A stretch of DNA of 64,000 bases from MTP4 sp9310u (GCA_030627005.1 DAOUSW010000006.1:3265-67264), one strand, 5' to 3'. Counted from the first letter of the stretch, positions 52,258 through 61,357 are shown. Notes: a model not told the origin generated them from the sequence alone. Numbers and translations: made by a program.

Positions 52258-52334
52258 GATCCATCTTTCTTTTTTATTTTTCAGGATTTTGATCTAAAGG
52301 GCAGGATTTTGTTCTACAGGACACCAAAATTGAA

Positions 52335-52392
52335 GTGGATAAAAGATGTTAAAGTGAATTAGAATGTTGAAGTGAATTAGAATGTTAAAGTG
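52335..52392 (+). repeat. 18-bp tandem repeat, three copies
   Basis: GAATGTTAAAGTGAATTA repeated three times, then TTATATATAATTA (52404-52417), the probable TATA box of nifB1 with a leader of about 160 bases. Confidence 0.8.
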
Positions 52393-52592
52393 AATTATAG
52401 TCCTGTAAAAGAATTATATATAATTAGAGTGATTTTAAAATTGGGGTGCTTTTTACTCAAAATACCATATCGGAAGTAAAAACAATTCCACAATGTATAT
52501 CAAAGGGCTGAATTATAATTCGCTTAAGACATTTTGAAATTTCCCAATAGGGGGTTTTACTTCAGCTTTAAACTCCGAACGGAGGAAACATA

Positions 52593-53564
52593 TTGCCAGA
52601 AAATACCAACCCTGATACTGACACTAACAATAAAACGATGGATGAAGAACTCCGGCGAAAGATCGCGGAACATCCCTGCTATGACAAAAAGGCCCAGCAC
52701 AAGTACGGGCGAATCCACCTGGCCGTAGCCCCGAAATGCAACATCCAGTGTAACTTCTGCGTCCGGGAATTCGACTGCGTGAACGAGAGCCGGCCCGGAG
52801 TTACCAGCAAGGTCCTGAGCCCGGAAGAGGCCCTTGAAAAGACAAAGCTGGTGTTAAAAGAGTATCCCTTCATCAAAGTCGTGGCAGTCGCAGGACCAGG
52901 GGACCCTCTTGCCAATGACGAGACCTTTGAAGCTTTTGAGCTTATCAGGAAAGAATTCCCGGACATTACTCTCTGCATGAGCACGAACGGGCTGATGCTC
53001 CCTGAAAAAATCCAGGATATGCTGAGAGTGGGCGTCTCCACTTTGACGGTGACGGTTAATGCTATTGACCCTGAAATCCAGGCGCAGATCGTGGACCACA
53101 TCGTCTACCACGGAAAAGTCTACAGGGGCGTTGAAGCAGCGGAGATCCAGATCAAGAACCAGCTGGATGGCATAAAGGCGGCCGTTGATGCAGGAATCGT
53201 ATTAAAGGTCAACACTGTCCTGGTCCCAGGGATCAACGACAAGCATGTTGTCGAGATCGCAAAAAAACTCAACGAACTAGGGGTCTATATCATGAACATC
53301 ATGCCCCTGATCTGCCAGGGCGCCTTTGCGGACAAGGAACCCCCCACCGCCGAAGAAAGACAAGAAGCTCAGGCCTCCTGCGAACCCTATGTAATGCAGA
53401 TGCGCCACTGCAGGCAGTGCAGGGCTGACGCCTACGGGCTCCTTGCCCAGGACATGTCCCAGATGAGCGAAGAACGCAGGGAAGTCATAAAGATCCAGAC
53501 CAAAGAAGAGATGGAAAAAGCAAGGGAAATCCTGGCCAAAAACGGCAAGGAAGAAAAAGACTGA
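52593..53564 (+). CDS. nifB: Nitrogenase cofactor radical SAM protein NifB (copy 1)
   Basis: 323 residues from TTG 52593 (CGGAGG site 9 bases upstream). It makes NifB-co, the 8Fe-9S-C core of FeMo-co. Radical SAM Cys49, Cys53 and Cys56 (APKCNIQCNFCVREFDC); EHPCYDKKAQHKYGRIH before it; GPGDPLA; NIMPLICQGAF; and the C-terminal MRHCRQCRADAYGLL. Like other archaeal NifB it lacks the NifX-like C-terminal domain. A second NifB gene follows 500 bases on. Confidence 0.93.
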   Translation: MPENTNPDTDTNNKTMDEELRRKIAEHPCYDKKAQHKYGRIHLAVAPKCNIQCNFCVREFDCVNESRPGVTSKVLSPEEALEKTKLVLKEYPFIKVVAVAGPGDPLANDETFEAFELIRKEFPDITLCMSTNGLMLPEKIQDMLRVGVSTLTVTVNAIDPEIQAQIVDHIVYHGKVYRGVEAAEIQIKNQLDGIKAAVDAGIVLKVNTVLVPGINDKHVVEIAKKLNELGVYIMNIMPLICQGAFADKEPPTAEERQEAQASCEPYVMQMRHCRQCRADAYGLLAQDMSQMSEERREVIKIQTKEEMEKAREILAKNGKEEKD

Positions 53565-53573
53565 GAAAAATCA

Positions 53574-53625
53574 GATTGAAGATTTTAGACTGAAATTTGA
53601 AATATGAAGTCTAAAATCTTCAATC
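53574..53625 (+). terminator. Perfect 18-bp inverted repeat after nifB1
   Basis: Arms 53574-53591 and 53608-53625 (start GATTGAAGATTTTAGACT) pair perfectly over a 16-base loop, 10 bases after the stop. No T-run follows. It would make a very stable RNA hairpin, as terminator or 3'-end protection. Beyond it, 53670-53712 has three copies of TTCAGGTACATTTT. Confidence 0.65.
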
Positions 53626-53948
53626 GGAAGGTCTAAAAAGGCATTATTCGGTTAAGGAATCCTAATTTTTTTCAGGTACATTTTTCAGGTACATTTTTCA
53701 GGTACATTTTTTCGCCGGCTCAGCCTTTGACACCATTGAGCCGGGTGAAATCAACTTTTTCACAGAAGCAACTGCATAAGCAAGCGTTCTGAAAACCCGG
53801 TACCCGGCAAAAAGAGCCATAGGCATCTTATTTTAGATTTTCTGCCCCAACCCTTATTTTAGCAAAATAACCGGTAAAAAGCTTGAGACTGCCTTAAGCC
53901 AGAAGGGATTAAACCGGAAAAAGCCTTGAAGCCACGGAAAACGGATGC

Positions 53949-53976
53949 TTTATATATTATGCATAATTATGCATAA
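53949..53976 (+). promoter_or_regulatory. nifB2 promoter: TATA box and 20-bp palindrome
   Basis: A TTTATATAT element (53949-53957) runs into a perfect 20-base palindrome (53957-53976) made of two TTATGCATAA units. It lies about 95 bases before the nifB2 start and would overlap the transcription start. The regulator is unknown; nifB1 does not carry this site. Confidence 0.5.
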
Positions 53977-54066
53977 ACGAAACTAAACGAAAATACGCAT
54001 TCTTTGCTATTCCCGAGTGCATCCGACCCCTCGCGCCGGGACCTTAAACTGCCGGAGGAAAAAAAT

Positions 54067-54978
54067 TTGTCCGAAAAAGAAAACGTCACTTTTGACAGAG
54101 AACGTTATAGAATAATAGCCGAGCATCCCTGCTACAGCGAAAAGGCCAGGCACAGGTTTGGGAGAATGCACCTTGCCGTGGCCCCGAAGTGCAATATCCA
54201 GTGCAACTTCTGCGTCCGGGACTTTGCCTGCGTAAATGAAAACAGACCTGGGGTGACCATGGAGGTCTTGACCCCGGCCGAAGCCCTTGAAAAAGTAAAG
54301 CAAGTCCTTTCCGATTACCCCTTTATCAAAGTGATAGGAGTTGCAGGGCCCGGTGACCCGCTGGCAAACGAAGAGACTTTCGAAGCCCTCCGGCTGGTAA
54401 GGGAGGAGTTCCCGGACATTACGTTTTGCATGAGCACAAACGGACTCGTGCTTCCGGAAAAACTTCCGGAGCTTGTAAAGCTTGGAGTTGCGACCCTGAC
54501 CGTGACCATCAACGCCGTTGACCCCGAAATTCAGGGACAGATCTGTGACCACGTCAATTACCACGGCAAGACCTACAAAGGAGTAGAAGGGGCAAAAATC
54601 CAGATCAAAAACCAGCTCGAAGGTATCGAGGCCGCTACAAAGGCAGGGCTCGTTGTCAAGGTCAACACCGTACTTGTGCCGGGGATCAACGACCGGCACA
54701 TGGTGGAAATTGCAAAAACAATCCGGGAAAGAGAGGTATATATAATGAATATCATGCCCCTGATCCCCCAGGGAGCTTTCGCCCACATAAGAGCCCCGAC
54801 CCCGGAAGAGCGCCAGGCAGTCCAGGACGCCTGTGAGCCCTATGTCAGGCAGATGCGCCACTGCAGGCAGTGCAGGGCTGATGCCTACGGTTACATTGAC
54901 CAGGACATGACCCAGATGAGCGAAGAGCGCAGAAAGCTCATCAAAATCCAGACAGAGGCAGAGATGAAAAAACCTTGA
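54067..54978 (+). CDS. nifB: Nitrogenase cofactor radical SAM protein NifB (copy 2)
   Basis: 303 residues from TTG 54067, chosen because GCCGGAGG lies 8-9 bases upstream; the frame is open back to 54004. Radical SAM Cys42, Cys46 and Cys49 (APKCNIQCNFCVRDFAC), GPGDPLA, NIMPLIPQGAF, MRHCRQCRADAYGYI. Very close to copy 1, differing for example in QGAFAHIRAPT against QGAFADKEPPT. Neither copy shows a lost motif. Confidence 0.92.
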   Translation: MSEKENVTFDRERYRIIAEHPCYSEKARHRFGRMHLAVAPKCNIQCNFCVRDFACVNENRPGVTMEVLTPAEALEKVKQVLSDYPFIKVIGVAGPGDPLANEETFEALRLVREEFPDITFCMSTNGLVLPEKLPELVKLGVATLTVTINAVDPEIQGQICDHVNYHGKTYKGVEGAKIQIKNQLEGIEAATKAGLVVKVNTVLVPGINDRHMVEIAKTIREREVYIMNIMPLIPQGAFAHIRAPTPEERQAVQDACEPYVRQMRHCRQCRADAYGYIDQDMTQMSEERRKLIKIQTEAEMKKP

Positions 54979-55167
54979 AAGGAACGGAAGAATAAGGGCA
55001 GTTACAATCAAATAGGCATAAAATAGGGCATAAAATAGGACAGCAAAACAGTTGTGATAGATAGGAAAAGTAGAGCAATAAAAGAGCGGAGTCAGAAAAA
55101 CTCCGCAAAAGGGTTTTAAAAACAGCTTAGAAATCTGCTTAAAAGGTTTTAGTATACCTGGAAATAT

Positions 55168-55341
55168 TTATTCGACTGTGATGGCACCGTTAGGGCAGGC
55201 ATCTTCGCATGCACCGCAGTCAAGGCACTCATCTTCATCTACAACCGCAAGGTCGTCTTTGAGTTCGATTGCAGCTGCAGGGCATTCGTCTACACATGCT
55301 CCGCATCCGGTGCAGGAGTCAGCATCGATTTTTGCTACCAT
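55168..55341 (-). CDS. 2[4Fe-4S] ferredoxin
   Basis: 57 residues from ATG 55341 (GAGAGGAAT site). MVAKIDADSCTGCGACVDECPAA and DECLDCGACEDACPNGAI give two CxxCxxCxxxCP motifs. Small acidic electron carrier. It may serve nitrogenase or methanogenesis enzymes; it lies beside nifB2, convergent. Confidence 0.93.
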   Translation of the reverse strand: MVAKIDADSCTGCGACVDECPAAAIELKDDLAVVDEDECLDCGACEDACPNGAITVE

Positions 55342-55600
55342 GTTTTTCATTCCTCTCTAGATAGTGGGGTATTTATATATATTTGTAGAAATATAAAGGC
55401 GACATAAAGGATAGAATAATTTCATAAAAAGCTGTCGCTTCTACTCCATCAGCACAAGAAAGAAAAACAAATAAAGGATAACCGGAGTATCGTACTGGTA
55501 AAAATATTGCGCAAATTTTCGCAAAGCAAAGCCTTGTCGGGTTTGCACCAAAACTTACCGGATAATTTTACAAATAATAAAAACAACAGGAAGCTTTTGA

Positions 55601-56581
55601 TTGGATCTTGAAGAGCTTGCAGAAGGGATAAGAAATTTTGAAGGGGTCACCCGCAAGAAACAGATTGAAGACATAGTCTCGATCTTCGAGACCGTACGCC
55701 CGGAGTATAAGGACGCTATTGTGGACTTCGGGGACGATGCGGCGGTAATCGACATAGGAGGGGACGACGTAATCCTCTTTGCAGCGGACGGGATCTGGGG
55801 CAGGCTGCTTGACGCAAGCCCCTGGTGGGCAGGCTACGGGGCCGTGGTCGTAAACGTCAATGACATCGCAGCCATGGGAGGAAGGCCCCTTGCCATGGTG
55901 GACATAGCCTCCTCAAAAAGCGATGCCGCCTGCAAGGAACTGATGGAAGGCCTGGCGGAAGGGATCAGGAAGTTCGGGGTCCCCGTTGTCGGAGGGCATG
56001 TGCACCCTGACACAAACTACACCTCTCTTTCCGTTGCAATCATCGGGATTGCGAAAAAGGACTGTATAATCCGCAGCGACACTGCAAAACCCGGAGACCT
56101 GGTTATTGCCGCCTATGACATGGACGGGAAGATCGGCCCGAACTCCCCGTACAGCTGGGATACCACTTCCTATAAGGAACCGAAAATTGTCAGGGAACGC
56201 TACCTGGTGACCCGGAAGATTGGGGAACTCAAACTCGCAAGTGCAGGGAAAGACATCAGCAACCCGGGTCTCGTAGGCACCCTGGGCATGCTCTGCGAGA
56301 CAAGCAGGGTCGGAGCCACCGTGGACCTGGAAAAAGTCCCGAGACCCGAGGACGTGGACTTCGCCCAGTGGTTGAAAGTGCACCCCGGAACAGGATACGT
56401 CTTCACCGCAGTGCCGGAAAAAGCAGAAGAGTGTGTAAAAGTCTTTGAAGAGGCGGGACTTACCGCCGCAGTAGTCGGAAAGATCGAAGAAGGCTCAAAA
56501 CTCGATATATACGACAGCACAGGCAAAGTTACGGTTTTTGACTTTTCAAAGGATAGCATTACAGGCATCAGTACCGAATAA
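55601..56581 (+). CDS. AIR synthase-related protein (methanogenesis marker 2)
   Basis: 326 residues from TTG 55601 (AGGAAG site). PurM/AIR-synthase fold: DFGDDAAVIDIGGDDVILFAADGI, NVNDIAAMGGRPLAMVDI and VVGGHVHPDTNYTSLSV. It resembles the family listed as methanogenesis marker protein 2, present in nearly all methanogens; function unproven. Confidence 0.85.
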   Translation: MDLEELAEGIRNFEGVTRKKQIEDIVSIFETVRPEYKDAIVDFGDDAAVIDIGGDDVILFAADGIWGRLLDASPWWAGYGAVVVNVNDIAAMGGRPLAMVDIASSKSDAACKELMEGLAEGIRKFGVPVVGGHVHPDTNYTSLSVAIIGIAKKDCIIRSDTAKPGDLVIAAYDMDGKIGPNSPYSWDTTSYKEPKIVRERYLVTRKIGELKLASAGKDISNPGLVGTLGMLCETSRVGATVDLEKVPRPEDVDFAQWLKVHPGTGYVFTAVPEKAEECVKVFEEAGLTAAVVGKIEEGSKLDIYDSTGKVTVFDFSKDSITGISTE

Positions 56582-56662
56582 ACCGGCGCATCAGCCTGCA
56601 TTCAACTGCTTCCTTTTTTCCCTCCTGCGGCCTGACAATGAAACCTTACAAGTGAAAGTTTA

Positions 56663-56998
56663 TCAGGCTTTATCGGGGTTTTTCGAATCTTTCGAATCAC
56701 CCTCAAGCCAGGCATTCATTTCCTCATAGAGGAATTTCTCTGCAGCCTGGACCTGTTCCAGAGAACCGCGCAGGACAAGGACTTCCCGTTCCTCACTGTT
56801 TGCAATTTTCACAGGCATCTTTCTGTTGATAGGCTCAAGATTGAATTCTTCCACAAGGTCGTAGATGATAGACATCACGGTGCCGGGGGGGATCACAAGG
56901 TCGTAGAAACCCTCCAGTTCAACGTTTGCCCCCTCTTTTGCTTCTTTTTCCGCTTGTTTCTTTGCGATTAAATCTTCCAGGTTCAGCATTTTGCTCAT
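56663..56998 (-). CDS. Conserved-looking small protein, unknown
   Basis: 111 residues, AGGTGACC before the ATG. Starts MSKMLNLEDLIAKKQAEKEAKEG, then a compact domain GFYDLVIPPGTVMSIIYDLVEEF and EREVLVLRGSLEQVQAAEKFLYEEM. Family not recognised. Its setting among methanogen-specific genes suggests a methanogen-specific role, but this is inference. Confidence 0.65.
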   Translation of the reverse strand: MSKMLNLEDLIAKKQAEKEAKEGANVELEGFYDLVIPPGTVMSIIYDLVEEFNLEPINRKMPVKIANSEEREVLVLRGSLEQVQAAEKFLYEEMNAWLEGDSKDSKNPDKA

Positions 56999-57438
56999 CT
57001 TAGGGTCACCTTCTCATTTGTTTTTCCTGTTACCCAGGAAAAAATAAACAGTAGTTTTTTTTGCATAAATTACATTAATTGAATGAGTTAATGCAGTAAT
57101 TATCAATTTTCTTTTTAGTATGAGTTTTATTGATGCTTTTGATCATATTTATGGTTGATTCCTGTATTCCCGTCAATTCCTCTTTAGGACCACTCTCCCC
57201 ATATTTTTAAAATAAGCAAGTCTTCCTTCCGGAAATAAACGACAGAGGCAAAAAAGAAAAAAGCGGGTCTGAAAAAAAACAAATTTAAAGGCTTGAAAGG
57301 AAGAAATTCGGAAGAGAAGAACCGGAAATAACCTGTTCCGGGATTTGAAAACCCGGAACCTGATAAAAAGCCCTCTTTTGAGAAGGCATACCTGATAAAG
57401 AACCTCAGGAAAACCGCCCCTTTGTAAAAACATCTTTT

Positions 57439-57834
57439 TTATGTGATCTTTTCTCCGGCATTGGGGGGACTTAAACTGTAAATTTCTTCTACGTGGAGGA
57501 GGGCCGCTCCTTTGGGCTTCAGGTTTGCCATTTTGGAGGCAACCCATTCGTTGATTTCATTCATGAGAGGGCCTTCGGAAACCAGTTCCATGCTCCCCTT
57601 TATCTGATAAGCTTTGGGGGGCAGGTAAGCCGTTATTGTTGCCTTTGGGTTTTCCTGAAGGTTTGCCAGGGTCTTTTTCCAGAACACGTCGGCCATAACC
57701 AGTGTTTCATCATCCTGGGCTTTGACAAACCCCATCAAGCATACGTTCGGTACCCCGTTTTTGTCAGCGGTCCCCAGGGAGGCAACCTGCTGGTTTACGA
57801 GCGCTTCTTTTACATCTGCTGGAAGTTTTACCAT
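57439..57834 (-). CDS. Pyridoxamine 5'-phosphate oxidase-related flavoprotein
   Basis: 131 residues. Split-barrel FMN-binding fold: VKEALVNQQVASLGTADKNGVPNVCLMGFVK, VFWKKTLANLQENPKATITAYLP. This family includes small FMN/F420-binding oxidoreductases of unknown substrate. The 57173-57438 stretch downstream and 56999-57172 upstream show no gene. Confidence 0.85.
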   Translation of the reverse strand: MVKLPADVKEALVNQQVASLGTADKNGVPNVCLMGFVKAQDDETLVMADVFWKKTLANLQENPKATITAYLPPKAYQIKGSMELVSEGPLMNEINEWVASKMANLKPKGAALLHVEEIYSLSPPNAGEKIT

Positions 57835-57999
57835 TATCCTATTCCCCTATTTGATTTGATGTTCGTTCAATTTCCAGGTCAAAGGATGCTATTTTACCGT
57901 GCATCATACATGTGCATCCACTACCTGTGCATTAAATTATACATCCTGATCTATTATGCAACTTACGCAACATAATATAGCGCAAGGGAATAAATGCCT

Positions 58000-58148
58000 G
58001 ACGAAACTTGAAAAGGAAAAGAGCCTTGTAAAAAGCTAAAAAAGTCGGAAAAGGCCAAAAAGAGCCGGAGAAATGCAAAATGAACCGGGTAAAAAAGCCG
58101 GGAAGACCCGAAAAAAACCGGAAAAAGCCGGAAAATGCCGGAAAAAGC
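58000..58148 (+). repeat. CCGGAAAAAG short repeat cluster
   Basis: Degenerate 10-12 base repeats around GCCGGAAAAAG, ending before the DUF5611-like gene. Confidence 0.6.
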
Positions 58149-58251
58149 ATTGTTTAGCAGGTAGATTTTCAGGTCCGGCTGTACCGGTATTTAGGGGTTT
58201 CGTCCTAAGCAAACTTTATCTGAGATGAAAATCTCTTATAAGAGGATAGCC

Positions 58252-58638
58252 ATGCAGCAGTACAAGTTAAAACGCGGCTTTAAGCCCGAAATAGAAAGGA
58301 TTTACTCGGTAATGCAGGAATGCTTCCCGGGAGAAATTGTAAGGGAAGGAGATGTCCTTGAGACAGCTTACGGAGCAATGTCAAAGATCACGGTCTCGAT
58401 CGAAAATAAGAAAATGGTCGTTGATACTGCTTCCAACCCCTCGATGATGGACGATGAGACTATCCTGCAGACGAACAGGTATTTCCGGGACTTCCTCTAC
58501 AAGGCCACCGGCTACACGGCAAAAGAACGCCTCAAGCAGGCAAAAAAGAAGTCAGTAGCGAATAAGCCGCCGGATGTGAATAAGCTATTTTATAATTTCC
58601 GGCACCTGAAAGCCCCTAGCCTGAGGTATCTTCTTTGA
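58252..58638 (+). CDS. DUF5611-like protein
   Basis: 128 residues from ATG 58252 (AGAGGATA site; upstream ATG 58225 is in frame). MQQYKLKRGFKPEIERIYSVMQECF and TNRYFRDFLYKATGYTAKERLKQAKKK. I associate it with DUF5611, a methanogen family of unknown function. Its stop overlaps the start of the next gene. Confidence 0.65.
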   Translation: MQQYKLKRGFKPEIERIYSVMQECFPGEIVREGDVLETAYGAMSKITVSIENKKMVVDTASNPSMMDDETILQTNRYFRDFLYKATGYTAKERLKQAKKKSVANKPPDVNKLFYNFRHLKAPSLRYLL

Positions 58639-59147
58639 ACACCGATTTTCTGGAAAAACTAAAGAGCCTGGAGATTCCCACCTGCCTCCGGGTCTGCTGC
58701 GGGACAGACGGTTCCGTTACCTTCCTCCTGGAGATAATGACCCGCCAGCCCGTGGAAGTCAGGACCGAGTCCCAGCACATAGTCAGGGCTGACAGAGAAA
58801 TGGCTACCCTCCTTGGAGTGGAGGAAGGAAGCGAGATAAACGACAGGAAGGTAAGGCTCTATGCGGGCGGCACGGTCTTTGTCCATGCACGGTCCCTCTC
58901 CCCCCTCGAGCGCATGCCCGGGACAATGTGAGAGCAGCTCATGCGTGCCGACATCCCCATAGGCAGGATCCTGCGCAGCCACGCCCTTGAGACCCGCCGC
59001 GACATGGCAGAACTTGAAGTCCTGGAAGGCGAACCCACTTTCGACGGCATCCCGGTCCTTTCCCGAGCCTATAAAATCGTCCACGACAACCAGGTCCTCA
59101 TGTGGATCAACGAACGCTTCCCCATAGATGAGCGCTGGAAACTCTGA
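58635..59147 (+). pseudogene. Chorismate lyase-like (DUF98) gene with in-frame TGA
   Basis: 170 codons from TTG 58635, interrupted by TGA at 58929-58931 (after RMPGTM). Before: TDFLEKLKSLEIPTCLRVCCGTDGSVTFLLE, ETESQHIVRAD-like segment; after: EQLMRADIPIGRILRSHALETRRD and PVLSRAYKIV, WINERFP. Both parts belong to one UbiC-like/DUF98 protein, a chorismate pyruvate-lyase thought to supply the 4-hydroxybenzoate unit in methanogens. An ATG at 58941 could restart the second half. A CGA-to-TGA change would explain it; a read error is equally possible. Confidence 0.7.
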
Positions 59148-59333
59148 AAACCGGCCAACTCAAAAACAAATATCAAAAAGACAGGCATATTTTCCCCGCC
59201 AGTCTTTCCAGTTTTTTTACAGATAAAGACGGATTTTAAAACAGTGAATAGATTTTTGCGCCATCGAAACAATTCCAGTCGAAACCTTTATATCTCTGCT
59301 GTGATATTTTGGTGATGCTCTTAGAACAACAGT

Positions 59334-59405
59334 GCCTTGGTGGCTTAGGGGTATAGCGCGTCCTTGGTAAGGACGAGGTCGCGGGTTCAAATCCCGCCCG
59401 AGGCT
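59334..59405 (+). tRNA. tRNA-Thr (GGT)
   Basis: 72 bases. Acceptor GCCTTGG pairs with CCGAGGC, anticodon stem CGTCC/GGACG holds TTGGTAA with anticodon GGT, T arm GCGGGTTCAAATCCCGC, discriminator T. CCA is not encoded. A TATA-like TTTATATC lies about 45 bases upstream. Confidence 0.93.
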
Positions 59406-59570
59406 TAATGAGTGCAAAGCCTTTCTTCATTGAAAGGCTTTGACAAATAAAAAATAAACTTTTTTTTTCAAAGTTCTATTATTCCTGTACAGTCTTATTT
59501 TGGCAAAATCAAATTTCTTAGCAAAAGCTTTCTTCCCCTTCATCAGCAACAAAATACAGCCATTTCCGGC

Positions 59571-59672
59571 CCTTCTCCTTTTCGTCCCCCTTGTTCCACT
59601 CTCCCTCTACCTTTTCTCCCCCCTTCTCCTTTTCGTCCCCCGTGCTCCTCTCTCCCTCTACCTTTTCTTTTC
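59571..59672 (+). repeat. 51-bp direct repeat, two copies
   Basis: A C/T-rich block opening CCTTCTCCTTTTCGTCCCCC occurs at 59571 and again at 59622 with few changes. The minus strand has an open frame across it, which I do not accept as a gene. Confidence 0.85.
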
Positions 59673-59695
59673 TCGAACCAGTCCTTTGAGCCCCT

Positions 59696-59750
59696 GAACC
59701 CTTCGACTTAACGAGCCACCGCAATAGCTCAAGCAGCCGGAGTTTGAAAA
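59696..59750 (+). repeat. Dispersed repeat, copy 1
   Basis: Begins GAACCCTTCGACTTAACGAG; the same opening is found at 60376 and 62835 (GAACCCTTCGA-C/A-CTAAC). All are intergenic. Confidence 0.5.
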
Positions 59751-59859
59751 ATTCTGGAACTTCAGGAAGTTTGTTATATAATTGGAATAGAAGATATTTT
59801 GTCGAAATAAGGTAAAATAAGGAAAACAAAATCAAGGTCATAGAATCGGAGGAATTTTT

Positions 59860-60333
59860 ATGAAACACTCGAAATTCGTATTATCCTTTCTTTTAATACT
59901 TATGATGATTTTCGGAGGAATCCTTGCCATCTTTACTGCTTATTCCCCTAACGGGGGGAGCTTTATCACCTTTTATTCATCCAATTATACATCAGAAAGG
60001 TATACTGAATTCGAGGAAAGAAACCTGACTGGGGACGTGTTTCTGGAAGAGGTCTGGGCGTATGAAGACTATTTTGCCTTCTTATTTATCCCTGAAGACC
60101 AAAATGCAACCGCCAATTACTACTTTAGCTTCGAAATCAAAGAAAACGGGACCACTCTGGAAAGTGCTGAGAAAATCCATTACGAGGAAGTTTCAACCCG
60201 CGCCCCGATTATAATGAGAGTCCCGAAAAAGCCAGATACCAGCTATGAAATCGAAGCCCTGATCGAAGACGAAGATGGAGTTGAAGTGCACAAAAGCAAA
60301 ACCCGGATAGGGCCCCAGAATCAAGAACCTTGA
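59860..60333 (+). CDS. Secreted or membrane-anchored protein, unknown
   Basis: 157 residues, GGAGG seven bases before the ATG. The N-terminus is a signal anchor (KFVLSFLLILMMIFGGILAIF). The rest has N-glycosylation-type sites and a beta-sandwich look (TANYYFSFEIKENGTTLESAEKIHYEE). Family not recognised; no links to neighbours. Confidence 0.7.
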   Translation: MKHSKFVLSFLLILMMIFGGILAIFTAYSPNGGSFITFYSSNYTSERYTEFEERNLTGDVFLEEVWAYEDYFAFLFIPEDQNATANYYFSFEIKENGTTLESAEKIHYEEVSTRAPIIMRVPKKPDTSYEIEALIEDEDGVEVHKSKTRIGPQNQEP

Positions 60334-60375
60334 TTATAAAATAGGACCCGCTCCAACAATAAAGAAAGACATAAA

Positions 60376-60420
60376 GAACCCTTCGACCTAACTCGCCCGA
60401 AGCTCCGGACACGACCAGGC
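60376..60420 (+). repeat. Dispersed repeat, copy 2
   Basis: GAACCCTTCGACCTAACTCG, then CCCGAAGCTCCGG and ACCAGGC; matches copy 3 at 62835 over about 40 bases. Confidence 0.6.
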
Positions 60421-60496
60421 TTTACCTGCCCTGATTTCTGCCATGGGATTGATTGAAGGCAGAGCATGAACAGGGTTTAGAGGCACGGCTTTCCAT

Positions 60497-60862
60497 TCAG
60501 TCTCTTTCCAGTTCCTCTTCAAGGTTCATGAACTCATCATAACATCTGATACAGATGTATTTATCCTCAGGGCATTCTTCTTCAGAGTCCACCTTCACGC
60601 CCCCGGGTTTTGTGGTTCCGAACTTCAATATATAGAAGTGCTCTCCCAATTCGATTGGCTGCCCACATCTCGAACATAAGAAGGGCGGATTCTCAATCGA
60701 ATCAGCTGCACATTCAATGCATATCAGATCGGACTTATCCCCGTGAACGTCCTTGAATTTTACCGGTTTCATTTCCTGGCTGGTATCGACGACCATTACG
60801 TCTTCCAGCAGTTCCCGCCCACATATATTGCAAAACTCTTTCTTTGTGTCGCTTCCCTTCAT
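60497..60862 (-). CDS. Zinc-ribbon protein, unknown
   Basis: 121 residues with four CxxC pairs: FCNICGRE, ICIECAAD, FLCSRCGQP, ICIRCYDEF. Probably binds two zinc ions. No catalytic motif. Family not recognised. Confidence 0.65.
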   Translation of the reverse strand: MKGSDTKKEFCNICGRELLEDVMVVDTSQEMKPVKFKDVHGDKSDLICIECAADSIENPPFLCSRCGQPIELGEHFYILKFGTTKPGGVKVDSEEECPEDKYICIRCYDEFMNLEEELERD

Positions 60863-61165
60863 TATGTTACCTCTATTCCAGAGAATTTTTCATAAAATCC
60901 AGTATCAAGCCCGAAAGAGGTTTTAGTGTTTCCCCGTTTTTACTCCGTTTTATGCCCCCTCTTCGGATCCGGTCTAATTTAGATCAAATAGGATATTTAA
61001 AAATATTGATATATTAATCTGTTGTCACTTGATTCAGTATTTTCCAAACCCGGGTTTTCCTTTTCATCCCCGGAGATTTTGCACAAAAATTTTTCAGGAA
61101 GGTTTGAGTATGAAAAAAGACGGCTTAAACACCAGGTTCCGTGATTTTGCCAGCAAAACCCCTTC

Positions 61166-61235
61166 TTTGCGGCTCCGGATCATAGCATGTCCCCGGTAAG
61201 GCTGAGGTAGAGGGTCCAGATCCCACCCGGGGCTT
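61166..61235 (+). pseudogene. Decayed tRNA-Thr copy
   Basis: Reads CATAGCATGTCCCCGGTAAG, then GGCTGAGGTAGA, GGGTCCAGATCCC and ACCCGGGGCT. It aligns along its length with the tRNA-Thr at 59334 (anticodon GGT and T arm still visible), but the 5' acceptor strand and D arm are degraded, so no cloverleaf forms. A tRNA pseudogene, possibly left by integration or duplication. Confidence 0.6.
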
Positions 61236-61357
61236 TTTACTGTTTTTATTTTTATTTTATATACCCAGGTTCAAAGCCTATTTTTCCCAGGAGGATCCCC
61301 CCATATTATATAATCAAGGGGGATACACCATGATTTTTGCAATAATATCTCTTCGGT

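Noticed and set aside
22837..58931. TGA codons in permease 1 and the chorismate-lyase-like gene as selenocysteine or recoded TGA
   Set aside because: TGA is used as the normal stop by about 30 genes here, the families have no selenocysteine, and no SECIS-like structure is apparent. Mutation or read error is simpler.
59518..59868. Minus-strand frame with hydrophobic start and Lys/Glu repeats
   Set aside because: The repeats come from the 51-bp DNA repeat, there is no ribosome site, and the frame overlaps the start of the plus-strand gene at 59860.
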